DNA of 23,140 nt, taken from contig JBHIEE010000033.1 of assembly GCA_046760445.1 (NCBI GenBank), positions 1-23,140 on the forward strand, read 5' to 3'. The translations under genes and the position numbers were made by a program. The DNA comes from JBHIEE01 sp046760445 (lineage in GTDB: Bacteria; Acidobacteriota; Aminicenantia; JdFR-78). Under the pieces are notes generated by a model. The model ran no database searches and was not told where the DNA came from. It saw nothing but the letters and a program-made list of their open reading frames with translations. Of the stretch, positions 1-8,437 are shown one piece after another. Numbering within the stretch: position 1 is the first letter of the stretch; each line of letters starts with the position of its first letter.

Positions 1-1674
1 AACATAATAAGCAGTGGTTACGGATGCATAGTTGCTCAGAATGGATTGATTCTAACTAATTACCATTTAATCAGTCAGGCTGTTTCAGCTGAAGTCGAAA
101 TAGATAACAAGAGATTTCCCGTGAAAGGGATAATTGATTTTAATAAAAAGTTAGATTTAGCTGTGTTAAAAATACAAAAGAGAAAACTACCAGTAGTGCT
201 ATTAGAGTATTCCGACGAATTACCTATTGGAGGAAAGATTGTTTTTTTTGGAGGGAATAGTATCTTTGAAGGAGTTGCTTCAGGAGTAGAAGATTTATCG
301 AAGAATAAAAAGTTTATTTTGATCACCACTCCTATTTCTTCTTACTACAGTGGAACACCTGTTTTTAATTCAAAAGGCAAAGTAGCAGGATTAACTACAT
401 TTATCATAAACGGAGTTAATACTGTTGTTCCTGCTAGTTATTCCTTTCCTTTAATTAAAGATGAAAAACCAACACCTTTATCTAACTCAACCGGGGAAGA
501 TTATTTTTTAACTGGAGAAGGCATGTATTTAAAAGGTGTGGCTCACATAATAGCCAGTCAATATCAATTGGCTAAGGAGCTCTTAGAAAAAGACCTTGAG
601 AAATTACCAGAAGATGGAGATGTTTATTATAAATTGGGCTTCACTTACAGTAAATTAGGCGAAAATGAAAAGGCAATTGAAGTTTACCAAAAAGTCCTTC
701 AAGTCTATCCTGACTATGCCGAGGCTAATCTCGGTTTAGGTATGATATATGTTAAATTGCTCCAGTTTCAGACGGCGATACCTTTATTCGAAGAAGCAAT
801 TAGACTTAAGCCTGACTATGGAGAAGCTTATTATAATTTGGGATTGAGTTATGAAAAATTAGGAGAGTGGAAGAAAGCATTAAATGCTTATCTTCAATTT
901 GTTAGATTGACCCCAAATCCTATGTGGACTGTTTATTCTCGCTTAGGAGCCATTTATAATACATTGGGTCAGTATGATAAGGCGATTGAAGTTTTCCAGA
1001 AGGCAGTTGAAAAAAAACCCAATGATGTTGAGCTGAATTATAATTTAGCTGTTGCCTACGAGAAATTAAATCAATATGACAATGCAGCTCAAATTTATAA
1101 CAAGCTTGTTGAGATAAACCCAGAGAGGGCTGAAAGTTATTATGCTATTCTGGTCAGAATGTATGATAAAGCAAGACAGTATGAGAAAGCTATTGAAGTA
1201 GCTAAACAAATAATTATAAAAAATCCTTACAATGCAGATTCTTATTATAATTTGGGAGTAGAATATTTTAAGCTAGGAGATTATGAAAAAGCTGTTGGTG
1301 TTTTTAATCAGACCATTGCTTTAGACCCAGATTATGCCTTGGCTTATTATAACCTGGGAATTGTTTATTTTAAGCTGGGAAGATATCAAGCAGCTTTAAA
1401 CATTTTTCAGCAATTTAATCGTCTTAGCCCCCAAAATCCTGATGCTTATTATAATATTGGAGTGTGCTATCTCCAATTGAAGAAGTATGAAGAGGCTCTT
1501 GCTCCTCTCCAGAGAACGGTTGAGTTAAAACCAAATTATGCCTTGGCTCATTATCATCTTGGGCTTGCTTACCTTAATTTAAGGGATCGGTTTAGTGCGG
1601 TTGAGGAATATAGAATTCTGAGAAGGTTAGACTCTGAATTGGCTGATAAACTGTACAAATTGATTTATAAATAA
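1..1674 (+). CDS. Trypsin/HtrA-like serine protease domain fused to TPR repeats (5' end outside the window)
   Basis: The reading frame is open from base 1. It begins with residues of the form SGYGCIVAQNGLILTNYH, the usual first block of a trypsin-like (HtrA/DegP) domain, so the gene starts left of the window and the TTG at 46 is not the start. Counted from base 1, the catalytic residues appear to be His22 (TNYH), Asp52 (LDLAVL) and Ser117 (YYSGTPVF). The usual GNSGGP around the serine is YYSGTP here, so the oxyanion-hole residues differ and activity is uncertain. From about residue 165 to the end there are roughly ten TPR units, each with the YYNLG...Y..A pattern and about 34 residues long, which should form a protein-binding solenoid. 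No PDZ domain is visible. I infer an envelope protease or protease-like scaffold. The protein ends at a TAA and the next 350 bases hold no gene. The domain calls are secure; the substrate is unknown. Confidence 0.85.
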   Translation, partial: NIISSGYGCIVAQNGLILTNYHLISQAVSAEVEIDNKRFPVKGIIDFNKKLDLAVLKIQKRKLPVVLLEYSDELPIGGKIVFFGGNSIFEGVASGVEDLSKNKKFILITTPISSYYSGTPVFNSKGKVAGLTTFIINGVNTVVPASYSFPLIKDEKPTPLSNSTGEDYFLTGEGMYLKGVAHIIASQYQLAKELLEKDLEKLPEDGDVYYKLGFTYSKLGENEKAIEVYQKVLQVYPDYAEANLGLGMIYVKLLQFQTAIPLFEEAIRLKPDYGEAYYNLGLSYEKLGEWKKALNAYLQFVRLTPNPMWTVYSRLGAIYNTLGQYDKAIEVFQKAVEKKPNDVELNYNLAVAYEKLNQYDNAAQIYNKLVEINPERAESYYAILVRMYDKARQYEKAIEVAKQIIIKNPYNADSYYNLGVEYFKLGDYEKAVGVFNQTIALDPDYALAYYNLGIVYFKLGRYQAALNIFQQFNRLSPQNPDAYYNIGVCYLQLKKYEEALAPLQRTVELKPNYALAHYHLGLAYLNLRDRFSAVEEYRILRRLDSELADKLYKLIYK

Positions 1675-1751
1675 TAAATAGAAGGGTTTTCAAATAATGA
1701 TTGGAGATATTATTAAGAGATGGGGGATCTCAATATATGAGTAAGGATAAA

Positions 1752-1914
1752 GCAAAAATACTAAATTCTAAATCCGAAATACTAAACAAATCCTAATCAC
1801 CAAAATTCAAATGACCAAAACAAAAGTTGCCTTAATCCGTTTTGAATTTAGTCCCGAGTACTCGGGATGGATTTTGATATTGTTTAGAATTTAGAGCTTA
1901 GGATTTAGGATTTC
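1752..1914. repeat. MITE-like palindromic repeat related to the ends of the four-helix-bundle element at 22543-23020
   Basis: The left part contains AAATCCGAAATACTAAACAA and then CAAATGACCAAAA (ATG at 1811). The middle has the perfect 16-base palindrome TCCCGAGTACTCGGGA at 1852-1867. The right part (TTGTTTAGAATTTAG...GGATTTAGGATTT) is roughly the inverse of the left. The same left-end words, including AAATCCGAAATAC and the ATGACCAAAA start context, flank the gene at 22614-22979. I infer a shortened relative that kept the ends and lost the gene. The 26-codon frame starting at 1811 is a by-product of the repeat. Confidence 0.65.
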
Positions 1915-1958
1915 AATTTTAATGGAGGGGAAGCAGAGGATAAGAATCCAATGTTAAC

Positions 1959-1987
1959 TTGACAATTAGATTAAAAAATGCTAATTT
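1959..1987 (+). promoter_or_regulatory. Candidate sigma-70 promoter for the phoH–era operon
   Basis: TTGACA at 1959-1964 is followed by a 17-base spacer and TAATTT at 1982-1987, about 40 bases before the phoH start. The -35 is perfect and the -10 matches moderately. It lies just outside the palindromic repeat and no other promoter-like site is seen before the operon. Confidence 0.5.
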
Positions 1988-2029
1988 CAAATTAAAAATG
2001 CCTGAAGAGAACGAAGCAAGCCTTTAAAA

Positions 2030-3016
2030 ATGGAAAAAATCATCCATTCATATCCCACTACCACTGCACTTTTTGGTGTTTTGGACCGCAATCTAAAGAA
2101 AATTGAAAAAAGATTAAAAGTGAATTTAGTTCTTAGAGGAGATAAATTGTTTATTGATGGTTCAGAGGAAAATGTTGAGTTTGCCAAATATTTTTTTGAT
2201 CAAATAATGGAATTGTTAGAAGAAGGGTATTCCTTGAGAGAAGAAGACTTTCAGATTGCTCTAGATTTACTGGAAGAAGATAGGTCTCGTCATTTAAAGA
2301 ATTTCTTTCCTTCTTCCACTTTATATTTAAGTCGGAAATCTGTTGCTCCAAAGAGTTTTAATCAGCAAAAATATATTAAGGCAATTAAAGAATATGATCT
2401 TGTTTTTGGAATAGGTCCAGCTGGAACAGGTAAAACCTATTTGGCAATGGCTTTGGCTTTGGCTGCCTTGAATAATAAAGAAGCAACTCGTATAATCTTG
2501 ACCCGGCCAGCAGTTGAAGCAGGCGAGAAACTGGGATATTTACCAGGAGATATGTATCAAAAAGTTAATCCCTATTTAAGACCTCTTTATGATGCTCTTT
2601 TTGATTTATCAGATGCTGAGCTCGCGAGCAAATTGTTAGAAAAAGGAATTATTGAGATTGCTCCTCTTGCCTTTATGAGAGGCCGAACTTTGAATGATGC
2701 TTTTATTATTTTGGATGAAGCTCAAAATACTACCCAGGAACAAATGAAGATGTTTCTCACCCGAATTGGGTTTAATTCCAAGGTAGTAGTTACCGCGGAC
2801 ATTACTCAAATTGATTTACCACAACCTAAAAAGTCAGGTGTTCTTCAAGCAATAGATATATTATCGCGAATAGAGGGAATAGCTTTTATTTATTTTAATG
2901 AAAAAGACGTTGTTCGTCATCCCCTTGTTCAAAAGATTATTAAGGCTTATGAAAAGATTAAAAAAAGAACCCCCCAGCGTGATTCATCCTATCTTTCTCT
3001 TTCAAAGAAAAAATGA
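2030..3016 (+). CDS. phoH: PhoH family ATPase
   Basis: This is a 328-residue cytoplasmic P-loop ATPase of the PhoH/PhoL family, close to the family's usual size. Residues 20-90 form a small alpha/beta domain typical of the N-terminus of these proteins. Walker A is GPAGTGKT at 129-136 and Walker B is IILDE at 226-230, followed by AQNTT. The family block VTxDxTQIDLP is present as VTADITQIDLP. PhoH proteins are linked to RNA metabolism and are commonly encoded next to ybeY, as here. The chosen ATG has only a weak ribosome site; the frame upstream closes at a TGA at 2003-2005, so no longer start is possible. The stop overlaps the next start as ATGA at 3013-3016, which implies translational coupling. 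It is the first gene of a five-gene operon running to era. Confidence 0.93.
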   Translation: MEKIIHSYPTTTALFGVLDRNLKKIEKRLKVNLVLRGDKLFIDGSEENVEFAKYFFDQIMELLEEGYSLREEDFQIALDLLEEDRSRHLKNFFPSSTLYLSRKSVAPKSFNQQKYIKAIKEYDLVFGIGPAGTGKTYLAMALALAALNNKEATRIILTRPAVEAGEKLGYLPGDMYQKVNPYLRPLYDALFDLSDAELASKLLEKGIIEIAPLAFMRGRTLNDAFIILDEAQNTTQEQMKMFLTRIGFNSKVVVTADITQIDLPQPKKSGVLQAIDILSRIEGIAFIYFNEKDVVRHPLVQKIIKAYEKIKKRTPQRDSSYLSLSKKK

Positions 3017-5355
3017 GTTTTCTCCACTTTAAAAACCTCAGAAATTTAAAGCTATTTAAGACTGTTCCTAAAGTAACAAAGAAAAAAATAGTGTCCCCGA
3101 AAAAGAGTTTGAGACAAAAAATATTTTCTTACCCTGCCCTATTTGGTTTTATTTTTGTCTTATTATTGACTTTCTTGCTTTCCTATTCTCCCAGTCATTC
3201 TCTTCCCGAATTGGAGGTAGGAGAAATAGCTTCTTCTGATATTTCTGCTCCTACTGATATGACTATTGAAGATGAAGATACAACCAATCGGAGAAGACAG
3301 GAAGCAATAGATTCTGTTCTTCCGGTTTATGAGTTTAACAAGAGAGCATTTCTTAATATTGAAACTCAAATAAGAGATTTCTTCAATTTTGGCCGAGAAG
3401 AATTGTCAAATAAGAAAATTCTTAAAGATAAAAAACAACTGGAAGAGACCAGAAAAATTATTGCTGAGAAATTCGAATTGGAAATTTCTCTTGAAGATCT
3501 TGCCCAACTGGTAAAAATAGAATTTGATAAAAATCTTGAAGAGAATCTAATTAGTCTTATTGCTAAAATTTCCTCCCAAGGAACAGTTCTCAGTAAAAAT
3601 CTATTTATCTACAATGAAGAAAAAAAAGGGTTAACCATTATTTATGATGAAGGTAATGAAAAAAATGTAAAAGTAGAGGATGTTTTAGATTTAACCCAGG
3701 CTAAAAAGAGGATTTTTTTAGAAATTGACTTATTAGAAATTTCACCAAGAGAAAAAAAATTACTTAAGTCATTAGCTTCTTTATTAATTACTCCTAACAT
3801 TAGTTTCAATAAATTCGAAACTGAATCAAGAAAATCTCAGGCTGCTGCTTCAGCTGAACCGGTCTATTATAACCTTAAAAAAGGTAAAATAATCATCAGA
3901 AAAGGTGATGAGGTTTCCCCTGAAATAGTGAAATTGATTCGGGCAGTAAATCAAAATTTAAAGAAGAAACCAAGCTGGATAGCTAATTTTAGTGGAATTT
4001 TCTTTCTATTTGCTTTACTTTTCATTGCTCTTTGGTTCTATCTTAAATCAATTTTACCCTCAAACGAGAGAGTGAATAAATTTTTAATGTTCGGCCCTAC
4101 TTTAATTCTTAGCCTTGTCCTGTATAAGTTTTTCATTTTTCTGTCCAATTTAATAAGTCAAAATTCAAGTTTGGCTCCTTTCAATTTTATTGAAATCTAT
4201 AGATATGTTCTTCCTTATCAGTTAGGAGTTTTTCTTTTCGTTTTTTTGACTACACCTCATTTAGCCCTTATTTATTCTATTCTCAATAGCTTAGCGGTGG
4301 GCTACTTGTTTAAAGGCAATTTTGAGTTAATGATTTTTAGTTTTATTAGTGGATTAGCAGCTATTTATGGTGTTAAGTATTATCAAACCAGGAAAAGAGT
4401 TTCTATTTTAAAAGCAGCCATTTTTGTTGTTGGTCCAGTTAATATGTTTATTATCTTGACCTTCCACTTAATCAGCGAGAAGTTTGGCTCTTATCCTTTA
4501 TTTTTTGGTGAGTTATTGATGGGTTTAACTGGAGCAATCATTGCTGCTGGTGTAGCCACTTCTCTTTTTCCTCTATTTGAATATGTTTATCGTCTGCTAA
4601 CTGATATAAAGTTACTTGAACTTTGCAATCTTGATCTCCCCATCCTTCGACAACTGGCGATTGAAGCACCTGGTACTTATCATCACTCACTGATTGTTGC
4701 TTCCCTGGCTGAAGAAGCAGCCAATGAGATAAAGTTGAATCCAATGGTTTTAAGAGCAGCTGCTCTTTACCATGATATTGGTAAATTAAAAAGACCGGAA
4801 TATTTTATTGAAAATCAACCGACTAATCCAAGTGTTCACAAAGAACTCACTCCCAGAATGAGCACATTGGTGATTGTTAATCATGTAAAAGAAGGGATTG
4901 AAATGGCTAATAAGCTCAAACTTCCCTCCAAAATAAAAGAAATAATTCAACAGCATCATGGCACCTCATTAATGAAATATTTTTATTACAAAGCGAAAGA
5001 GACTTATAACCCTGAAATGCAAAAAATTGGAGAAGAAATTTATCGCTATCCTGGACCTAAACCCCAAACTAAGGAAGCAGCGATAATAATGTTGGCTGAT
5101 TCTGTAGAAGCTGCTTCAAGAAGCTTAAAATCGCCTACTTCTGAGAACTTTAAAAAAGTAATAAAAGAGATATTTGACAATTATTTAGTTGATGGACAGT
5201 TTGATGAGTGCGATATTACCTTAAAAGAACTAATGATGGTTGCTCCTTCTTTTCTGAAGACTTTAAACACGATTTATCACCCTCGGCTTAAATACCCAGG
5301 CTTTGACTTTGAAAAAACCAATAAAAAAAGAAAACCCTTAAAAAATGAAGGTTAG
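3013..5355 (+). CDS. pgpH: 7TM-HD family protein, probable c-di-AMP phosphodiesterase (PgpH-like)
   Basis: The 780-residue protein has a basic cytoplasmic N-terminus, a first membrane segment at about 41-58 and a large extracytoplasmic region to about 320, matching the 7TMR-HDED domain. A cluster of hydrophobic helices follows at about 325-530 (7TM region), then a cytoplasmic HD domain. The metal-binding motif is visible as HH at 556-557 and HDIG at 587-590, with a later QQHHG. This is the PgpH/YqfF architecture; PgpH proteins hydrolyse c-di-AMP, so that substrate follows from the family and is not shown by the sequence itself. The gene overlaps phoH by 4 bases and ybeY by 11 bases, so translation is very likely coupled, which would explain why no clear Shine-Dalgarno site precedes its ATG. 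No key HD residue looks lost. Confidence 0.92.
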   Translation: MSFLHFKNLRNLKLFKTVPKVTKKKIVSPKKSLRQKIFSYPALFGFIFVLLLTFLLSYSPSHSLPELEVGEIASSDISAPTDMTIEDEDTTNRRRQEAIDSVLPVYEFNKRAFLNIETQIRDFFNFGREELSNKKILKDKKQLEETRKIIAEKFELEISLEDLAQLVKIEFDKNLEENLISLIAKISSQGTVLSKNLFIYNEEKKGLTIIYDEGNEKNVKVEDVLDLTQAKKRIFLEIDLLEISPREKKLLKSLASLLITPNISFNKFETESRKSQAAASAEPVYYNLKKGKIIIRKGDEVSPEIVKLIRAVNQNLKKKPSWIANFSGIFFLFALLFIALWFYLKSILPSNERVNKFLMFGPTLILSLVLYKFFIFLSNLISQNSSLAPFNFIEIYRYVLPYQLGVFLFVFLTTPHLALIYSILNSLAVGYLFKGNFELMIFSFISGLAAIYGVKYYQTRKRVSILKAAIFVVGPVNMFIILTFHLISEKFGSYPLFFGELLMGLTGAIIAAGVATSLFPLFEYVYRLLTDIKLLELCNLDLPILRQLAIEAPGTYHHSLIVASLAEEAANEIKLNPMVLRAAALYHDIGKLKRPEYFIENQPTNPSVHKELTPRMSTLVIVNHVKEGIEMANKLKLPSKIKEIIQQHHGTSLMKYFYYKAKETYNPEMQKIGEEIYRYPGPKPQTKEAAIIMLADSVEAASRSLKSPTSENFKKVIKEIFDNYLVDGQFDECDITLKELMMVAPSFLKTLNTIYHPRLKYPGFDFEKTNKKRKPLKNEG

Positions 5356-5773
5356 TGTTTTCAATTTTCAAAGCAAATACTGGGTTGATACCAGGAAAAT
5401 AAAGAAGCTTCTAATAAATTTGCTTCGCTATTATCAACTGGATAATAAAGAAGTTACCCTCGTTCTGGTCAATAATAGAAAGATGAAAGAGCTCAATAAA
5501 AAATTTTTAAAAAGGGATTCAACCACTGATGTATTAAGTTTTCCTTTTAATGAAAAAACAGTTGATGGGGCCGAGTATTTAGGAGATATAGTCATCTCTG
5601 TTCCTCAGGCTTTCAATCAATGTTTTACCTTAAAACATGGTCTTGAAAGAGAAATTGAGATTTTGGCTATTCATGGGTTTCTCCATTTAATAGGTTTCGA
5701 CCATCAGAATGATGATAATAATAAAATGAAAGCAGAAGAGCAAAAATTAGCTGAGAAATTTATAGAAAAGTAA
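5345..5773 (+). CDS. ybeY: Endoribonuclease YbeY (rRNA maturation factor)
   Basis: This 142-residue protein has the diagnostic metal-binding motif HGFLHLIGFDH at 110-120, with zinc ligands His110, His114 and His120. The upstream family block TTDVLSFPF is also present at about 60-68. YbeY is a metal-dependent RNase needed for 16S rRNA 3'-end maturation and ribosome quality control. The ATG lies inside the end of the pgpH-like gene (11-base overlap), a coupled arrangement. Position between phoH/pgpH and corC/era is the classical context for this gene. The length is normal and nothing is missing. Confidence 0.95.
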   Translation: MKVSVFNFQSKYWVDTRKIKKLLINLLRYYQLDNKEVTLVLVNNRKMKELNKKFLKRDSTTDVLSFPFNEKTVDGAEYLGDIVISVPQAFNQCFTLKHGLEREIEILAIHGFLHLIGFDHQNDDNNKMKAEEQKLAEKFIEK

Positions 5774-5781
5774 CCATTGAA

Positions 5782-7032
5782 ATGAATTTAATGAATTCCA
5801 ATTATTTATTTTTTATCTTTTTCTTACTTAGTTTTATTTTTAGTTTTTTAATTTCATTGTTTGAGATTTCTTTTAATTCCTTTTCCCGGATAGCATTGTC
5901 AAGATTTCTTAAAACTCGAGAAAATAAATATAAATTTGATCTTTTAGAAAAGTATGAAGAACTGGAGTTATCTTTAAAAACTCTCAGCCATTTTTTTCAA
6001 TTATTATTTTTTCTGTTACTTTTTTTTGCTTTTCCTAAGGTAAAAGGCAGATTTTTTCTTTTATTATTAACTGCTTTCTTAATTTATACTTTCTTTTTTG
6101 AACTAATTCCAAGATTAATCAACTCCTTAAATCGGGAAAGAATATTAAGTCTCTTTCTTCCATTTTTCAAAGGAACTTATTTAATTTCTACTCCTTTTTT
6201 ACTTCTGATGAAGTTAATAAAACCTGAAGTGAGAAGAATTAAATATGATGAAGCTTTGGAAGAGCAAATCAAGATTTTTATCGGTGAAGGAGAACAAGAA
6301 GGAATAATTGAACAAGAAGATCGAGAACTGATTGAGAGTGTGGTAGAATTTGGAGATACTTTAGTTAAAGAGATTATGACTCCCCGAGTAGATATGGTAT
6401 GTATTCGAGCAGATGCTTCTATTAGAGAATTGAGAGATTTGATTCTCGAGAAAAAACATTCACGAATACCGGTTTACAACGAAAGAATTGACAACATTGA
6501 AGGAATAGTGCTGGCAAAAGATTTATTAAAATTCTGGGAGGATAAATATTTAAATTCTCCTATCACCCCGTTAATCAGGCCAGTTTATTTTGTCCCTGAA
6601 ACAATGAATGTTTCTGAATTATTAAAAGATTTCCAGAGGAGAAGACAGAAGTTAGCCATTGTTGTGGATGAATATGGAGGAGTATCGGGTTTAATCACTA
6701 TGGAAGATCTGGTAGAAGAAATAGTTGGAGAAATCAGAGACGAGTATGATGAAGAGTTAGAGGAAATCATCAGAGAAGGCCCGAATAGTTATTTAGTCAA
6801 AGCAGATGTAAAGATTGAGGATGTTGAAGAGCTTTTGGGATTGAAGCTTGAAGACGAAAATTATAATACAGTTGGCGGGCTGGTCACCCATACTCTTGGC
6901 AGATTGCCGGAAAAAGGAGAAAAAGTCAAAATAAAAGGTTTGACCATTGAGATGCTTGAAGTAGATCAGAGGAAAATAAACCAAGTCAGAATTAAAAAAG
7001 AAGATCTTCCTGAAATCACCGATGAAGAATGA
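5782..7032 (+). CDS. CNNM/CorC/HlyC-type membrane protein with CBS pair
   Basis: The protein has 416 residues. The N-terminal ~145 residues hold three or four hydrophobic segments (about 7-25, 70-88, 92-112 and 130-145), matching a DUF21/CNNM-type membrane domain, though a divergent one. Two CBS domains follow: the first starts at EIMTPRVDM (about 196), with SRIPVYNERIDNIEGIV inside it; the second runs about 265-325 with VVDEYGGVSGLIT. A CorC_HlyC domain covers about 335-410. Members bind adenine nucleotides through the CBS pair and are linked to magnesium or other divalent-ion transport. Older 'hemolysin' names are not supported. The gene starts 8 bases after ybeY and ends 10 bases before era, so it belongs to the operon. 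Confidence 0.88.
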   Translation: MNLMNSNYLFFIFFLLSFIFSFLISLFEISFNSFSRIALSRFLKTRENKYKFDLLEKYEELELSLKTLSHFFQLLFFLLLFFAFPKVKGRFFLLLLTAFLIYTFFFELIPRLINSLNRERILSLFLPFFKGTYLISTPFLLLMKLIKPEVRRIKYDEALEEQIKIFIGEGEQEGIIEQEDRELIESVVEFGDTLVKEIMTPRVDMVCIRADASIRELRDLILEKKHSRIPVYNERIDNIEGIVLAKDLLKFWEDKYLNSPITPLIRPVYFVPETMNVSELLKDFQRRRQKLAIVVDEYGGVSGLITMEDLVEEIVGEIRDEYDEELEEIIREGPNSYLVKADVKIEDVEELLGLKLEDENYNTVGGLVTHTLGRLPEKGEKVKIKGLTIEMLEVDQRKINQVRIKKEDLPEITDEE

Positions 7033-7042
7033 GATGTTCTAG

Positions 7043-7951
7043 ATGGCAAGTTATAAGGCAGGATTTGTCGCATTAATTGGTCGACCTAATGTTGGTAAAT
7101 CGACCTTATTAAATAATATTCTCGGTCAGAAAGTGGCCATAATTTCAGATAAACCCCAAACCACGAGAAACCGAATTCTGGGAATAAAAACAACTGAAAA
7201 AGGACAGATTATATTTGTCGATAATCCTGGTATTCACAAGCCATTATATAAGTTAAATAAAAGAATGATGAGCTATGTTTACTCTTCTTTAGAAAGTTGT
7301 GATTTGATAAATTTAATTATTGATGCTACCCAGAGATTTGGTCATGGAGATGAATTTGTTATTAATATCTTAAAAGAGATAGATACCCCTTCTTTTCTTC
7401 TGATTAATAAAATCGATTTAATTAGAAAGGATAAAATTCTGTTAATAATTGACAGATATAAAGATCTTCTGGATTTTAAAGAAATAATTCCCATTTCTGC
7501 CCTTAAAGGAAGTAATCTTGATTTACTTGAGGAAAAAATTTATCAGTATTTACCTCCTCGAGAAAAATTATTTCCTGATGAGATGATTTCTGATCAATCA
7601 TTGAGATTTCGAATTTCTGAGATTATAAGAGAAAAAGTCCTCAATTATACGAAGCAGGAATTGCCTTATGTTACTGCTGTCCTAATCGAAAAAATAGAAC
7701 CTAAAGACAATCTAACCTATATCGCGGGAACAATTTTTGTCGAAAGAGATTCTCATAAAAAAATTGTTATTGGTCATAGAGGAAATTTAATCAAAATTAT
7801 TGGCTCTAAAGCCCGTCAGGAACTGGAGTTAATTCTTGGTAAAAAAGTATTCTTGGATTTAAAAGTAAAAGTAAAAGAAAGATGGCGTGATTCATCTCTG
7901 ATATTGGATTTGTTAGAAGGTCAACAGAAAACAGGTTCCCTTGACAATTAA
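7043..7951 (+). CDS. era: GTPase Era
   Basis: The 302-residue protein has all Era landmarks: G1 GRPNVGKST at 13-21, a switch region PQTTRNRI, G3 DNPG at 60-63 followed by IHKP, G4 NKID at 122-125, and SAL in the G5 position. The C-terminal KH domain shows VERDSHKKIVIGHRG and IGSKARQELE, then the closing VKVKERWR. Era binds the 3' end of 16S rRNA and checks 30S assembly, which fits its linkage to ybeY. The G3 motif has Asn where Thr is usual (DTPG), a mild change that keeps the essential Asp and Gly. It is the last gene of the operon. No convincing hairpin terminator follows before tRNA-His. Confidence 0.96.
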   Translation: MASYKAGFVALIGRPNVGKSTLLNNILGQKVAIISDKPQTTRNRILGIKTTEKGQIIFVDNPGIHKPLYKLNKRMMSYVYSSLESCDLINLIIDATQRFGHGDEFVINILKEIDTPSFLLINKIDLIRKDKILLIIDRYKDLLDFKEIIPISALKGSNLDLLEEKIYQYLPPREKLFPDEMISDQSLRFRISEIIREKVLNYTKQELPYVTAVLIEKIEPKDNLTYIAGTIFVERDSHKKIVIGHRGNLIKIIGSKARQELELILGKKVFLDLKVKVKERWRDSSLILDLLEGQQKTGSLDN

Positions 7952-8016
7952 CCCAATCAATGTTAAAAAATCAGTGTATCGCAGGAAAAAGAGAAGGTGG
8001 GTGGAAGAGGATTGAT

Positions 8017-8091
8017 GGTGGGCGTAGCTCAACTGGTTAGAGCACCGGACTGTGGATCCGGAGGTTGGGGGTTCGAGACCCCTCGCTCACC
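8017..8091 (+). tRNA. tRNA-His (anticodon GTG)
   Basis: A full cloverleaf can be folded. The acceptor is GTGGGCG at 8018-8024 with CGCTCAC at 8084-8090, and there is an extra G(-1) at 8017 opposite C73 at 8091, the hallmark of tRNA-His. The anticodon stem is CCGGA/TCCGG with loop CTGTGGA (anticodon GTG at 8052-8054). The T arm is GGGGG-TTCGAGA-CCCCT. The bases after C73 read CCT, so the CCA end is not encoded and must be added by the CCA-adding enzyme. Confidence 0.96.
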
Positions 8092-8103
8092 CCTTTAGAA
8101 GAC

Positions 8104-8152
8104 TAAATCCTGTCTTGCTTTTTCCTTGTTGCTGGTTTTCAGCCCGAGTCAC
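8104..8152 (+). repeat. Post-tRNA tail repeat, copy 1
   Basis: The stretch after tRNA-His, TAAATCCTGTCTTGCTTTTT followed by CCTTGTTGCTGGTTTTCAGCCCGAGTCAC, recurs after two tRNA 3'-end relics at 12043-12089 and 13727-13816. Copies 1 and 2 are clearly alike over about 45 bases. The remainder of the 7952-8437 gap holds only AT-rich DNA and the promoter at 8315-8343. Confidence 0.6.
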
Positions 8153-8314
8153 TTAAACTGAGCCGATTGAGTCAATTTGTTCACACCGTGTCAACGAGGA
8201 TTTAAGAGTGAAGTTTATTTTAGTAATATTTTAATTTGAATCATATTAGCTAAAGTTATCAATATTACATTTCATACCATAATCTCTAATTGTTTTAATT
8301 GCTATCAATTTCAG

Positions 8315-8343
8315 TTGACTTCAGATTTTGTCTTTGATATAAG
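8315..8343 (+). promoter_or_regulatory. Candidate promoter for the tricorn homologue
   Basis: TTGACT at 8315-8320, a 17-base spacer and TATAAG at 8338-8343 lie about 95 bases before the start codon, giving a leader of roughly 90 bases. Each hexamer differs from the sigma-70 consensus at one position. Confidence 0.5.
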
Positions 8344-8437
8344 CTTCTAAGTAGGTAAATCAGAACAAAATGATAGAAAATAGAGAAAAATTGCAAATTA
8401 GCCAAAAAGCAAATTTCTATTACTTAAAGGAGGTAAA

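Noticed and set aside
1811..1891. 26-codon frame inside the MITE-like repeat
   Set aside because: It starts in the shared repeat end and crosses the palindrome; only the first codons resemble the four-helix-bundle gene.
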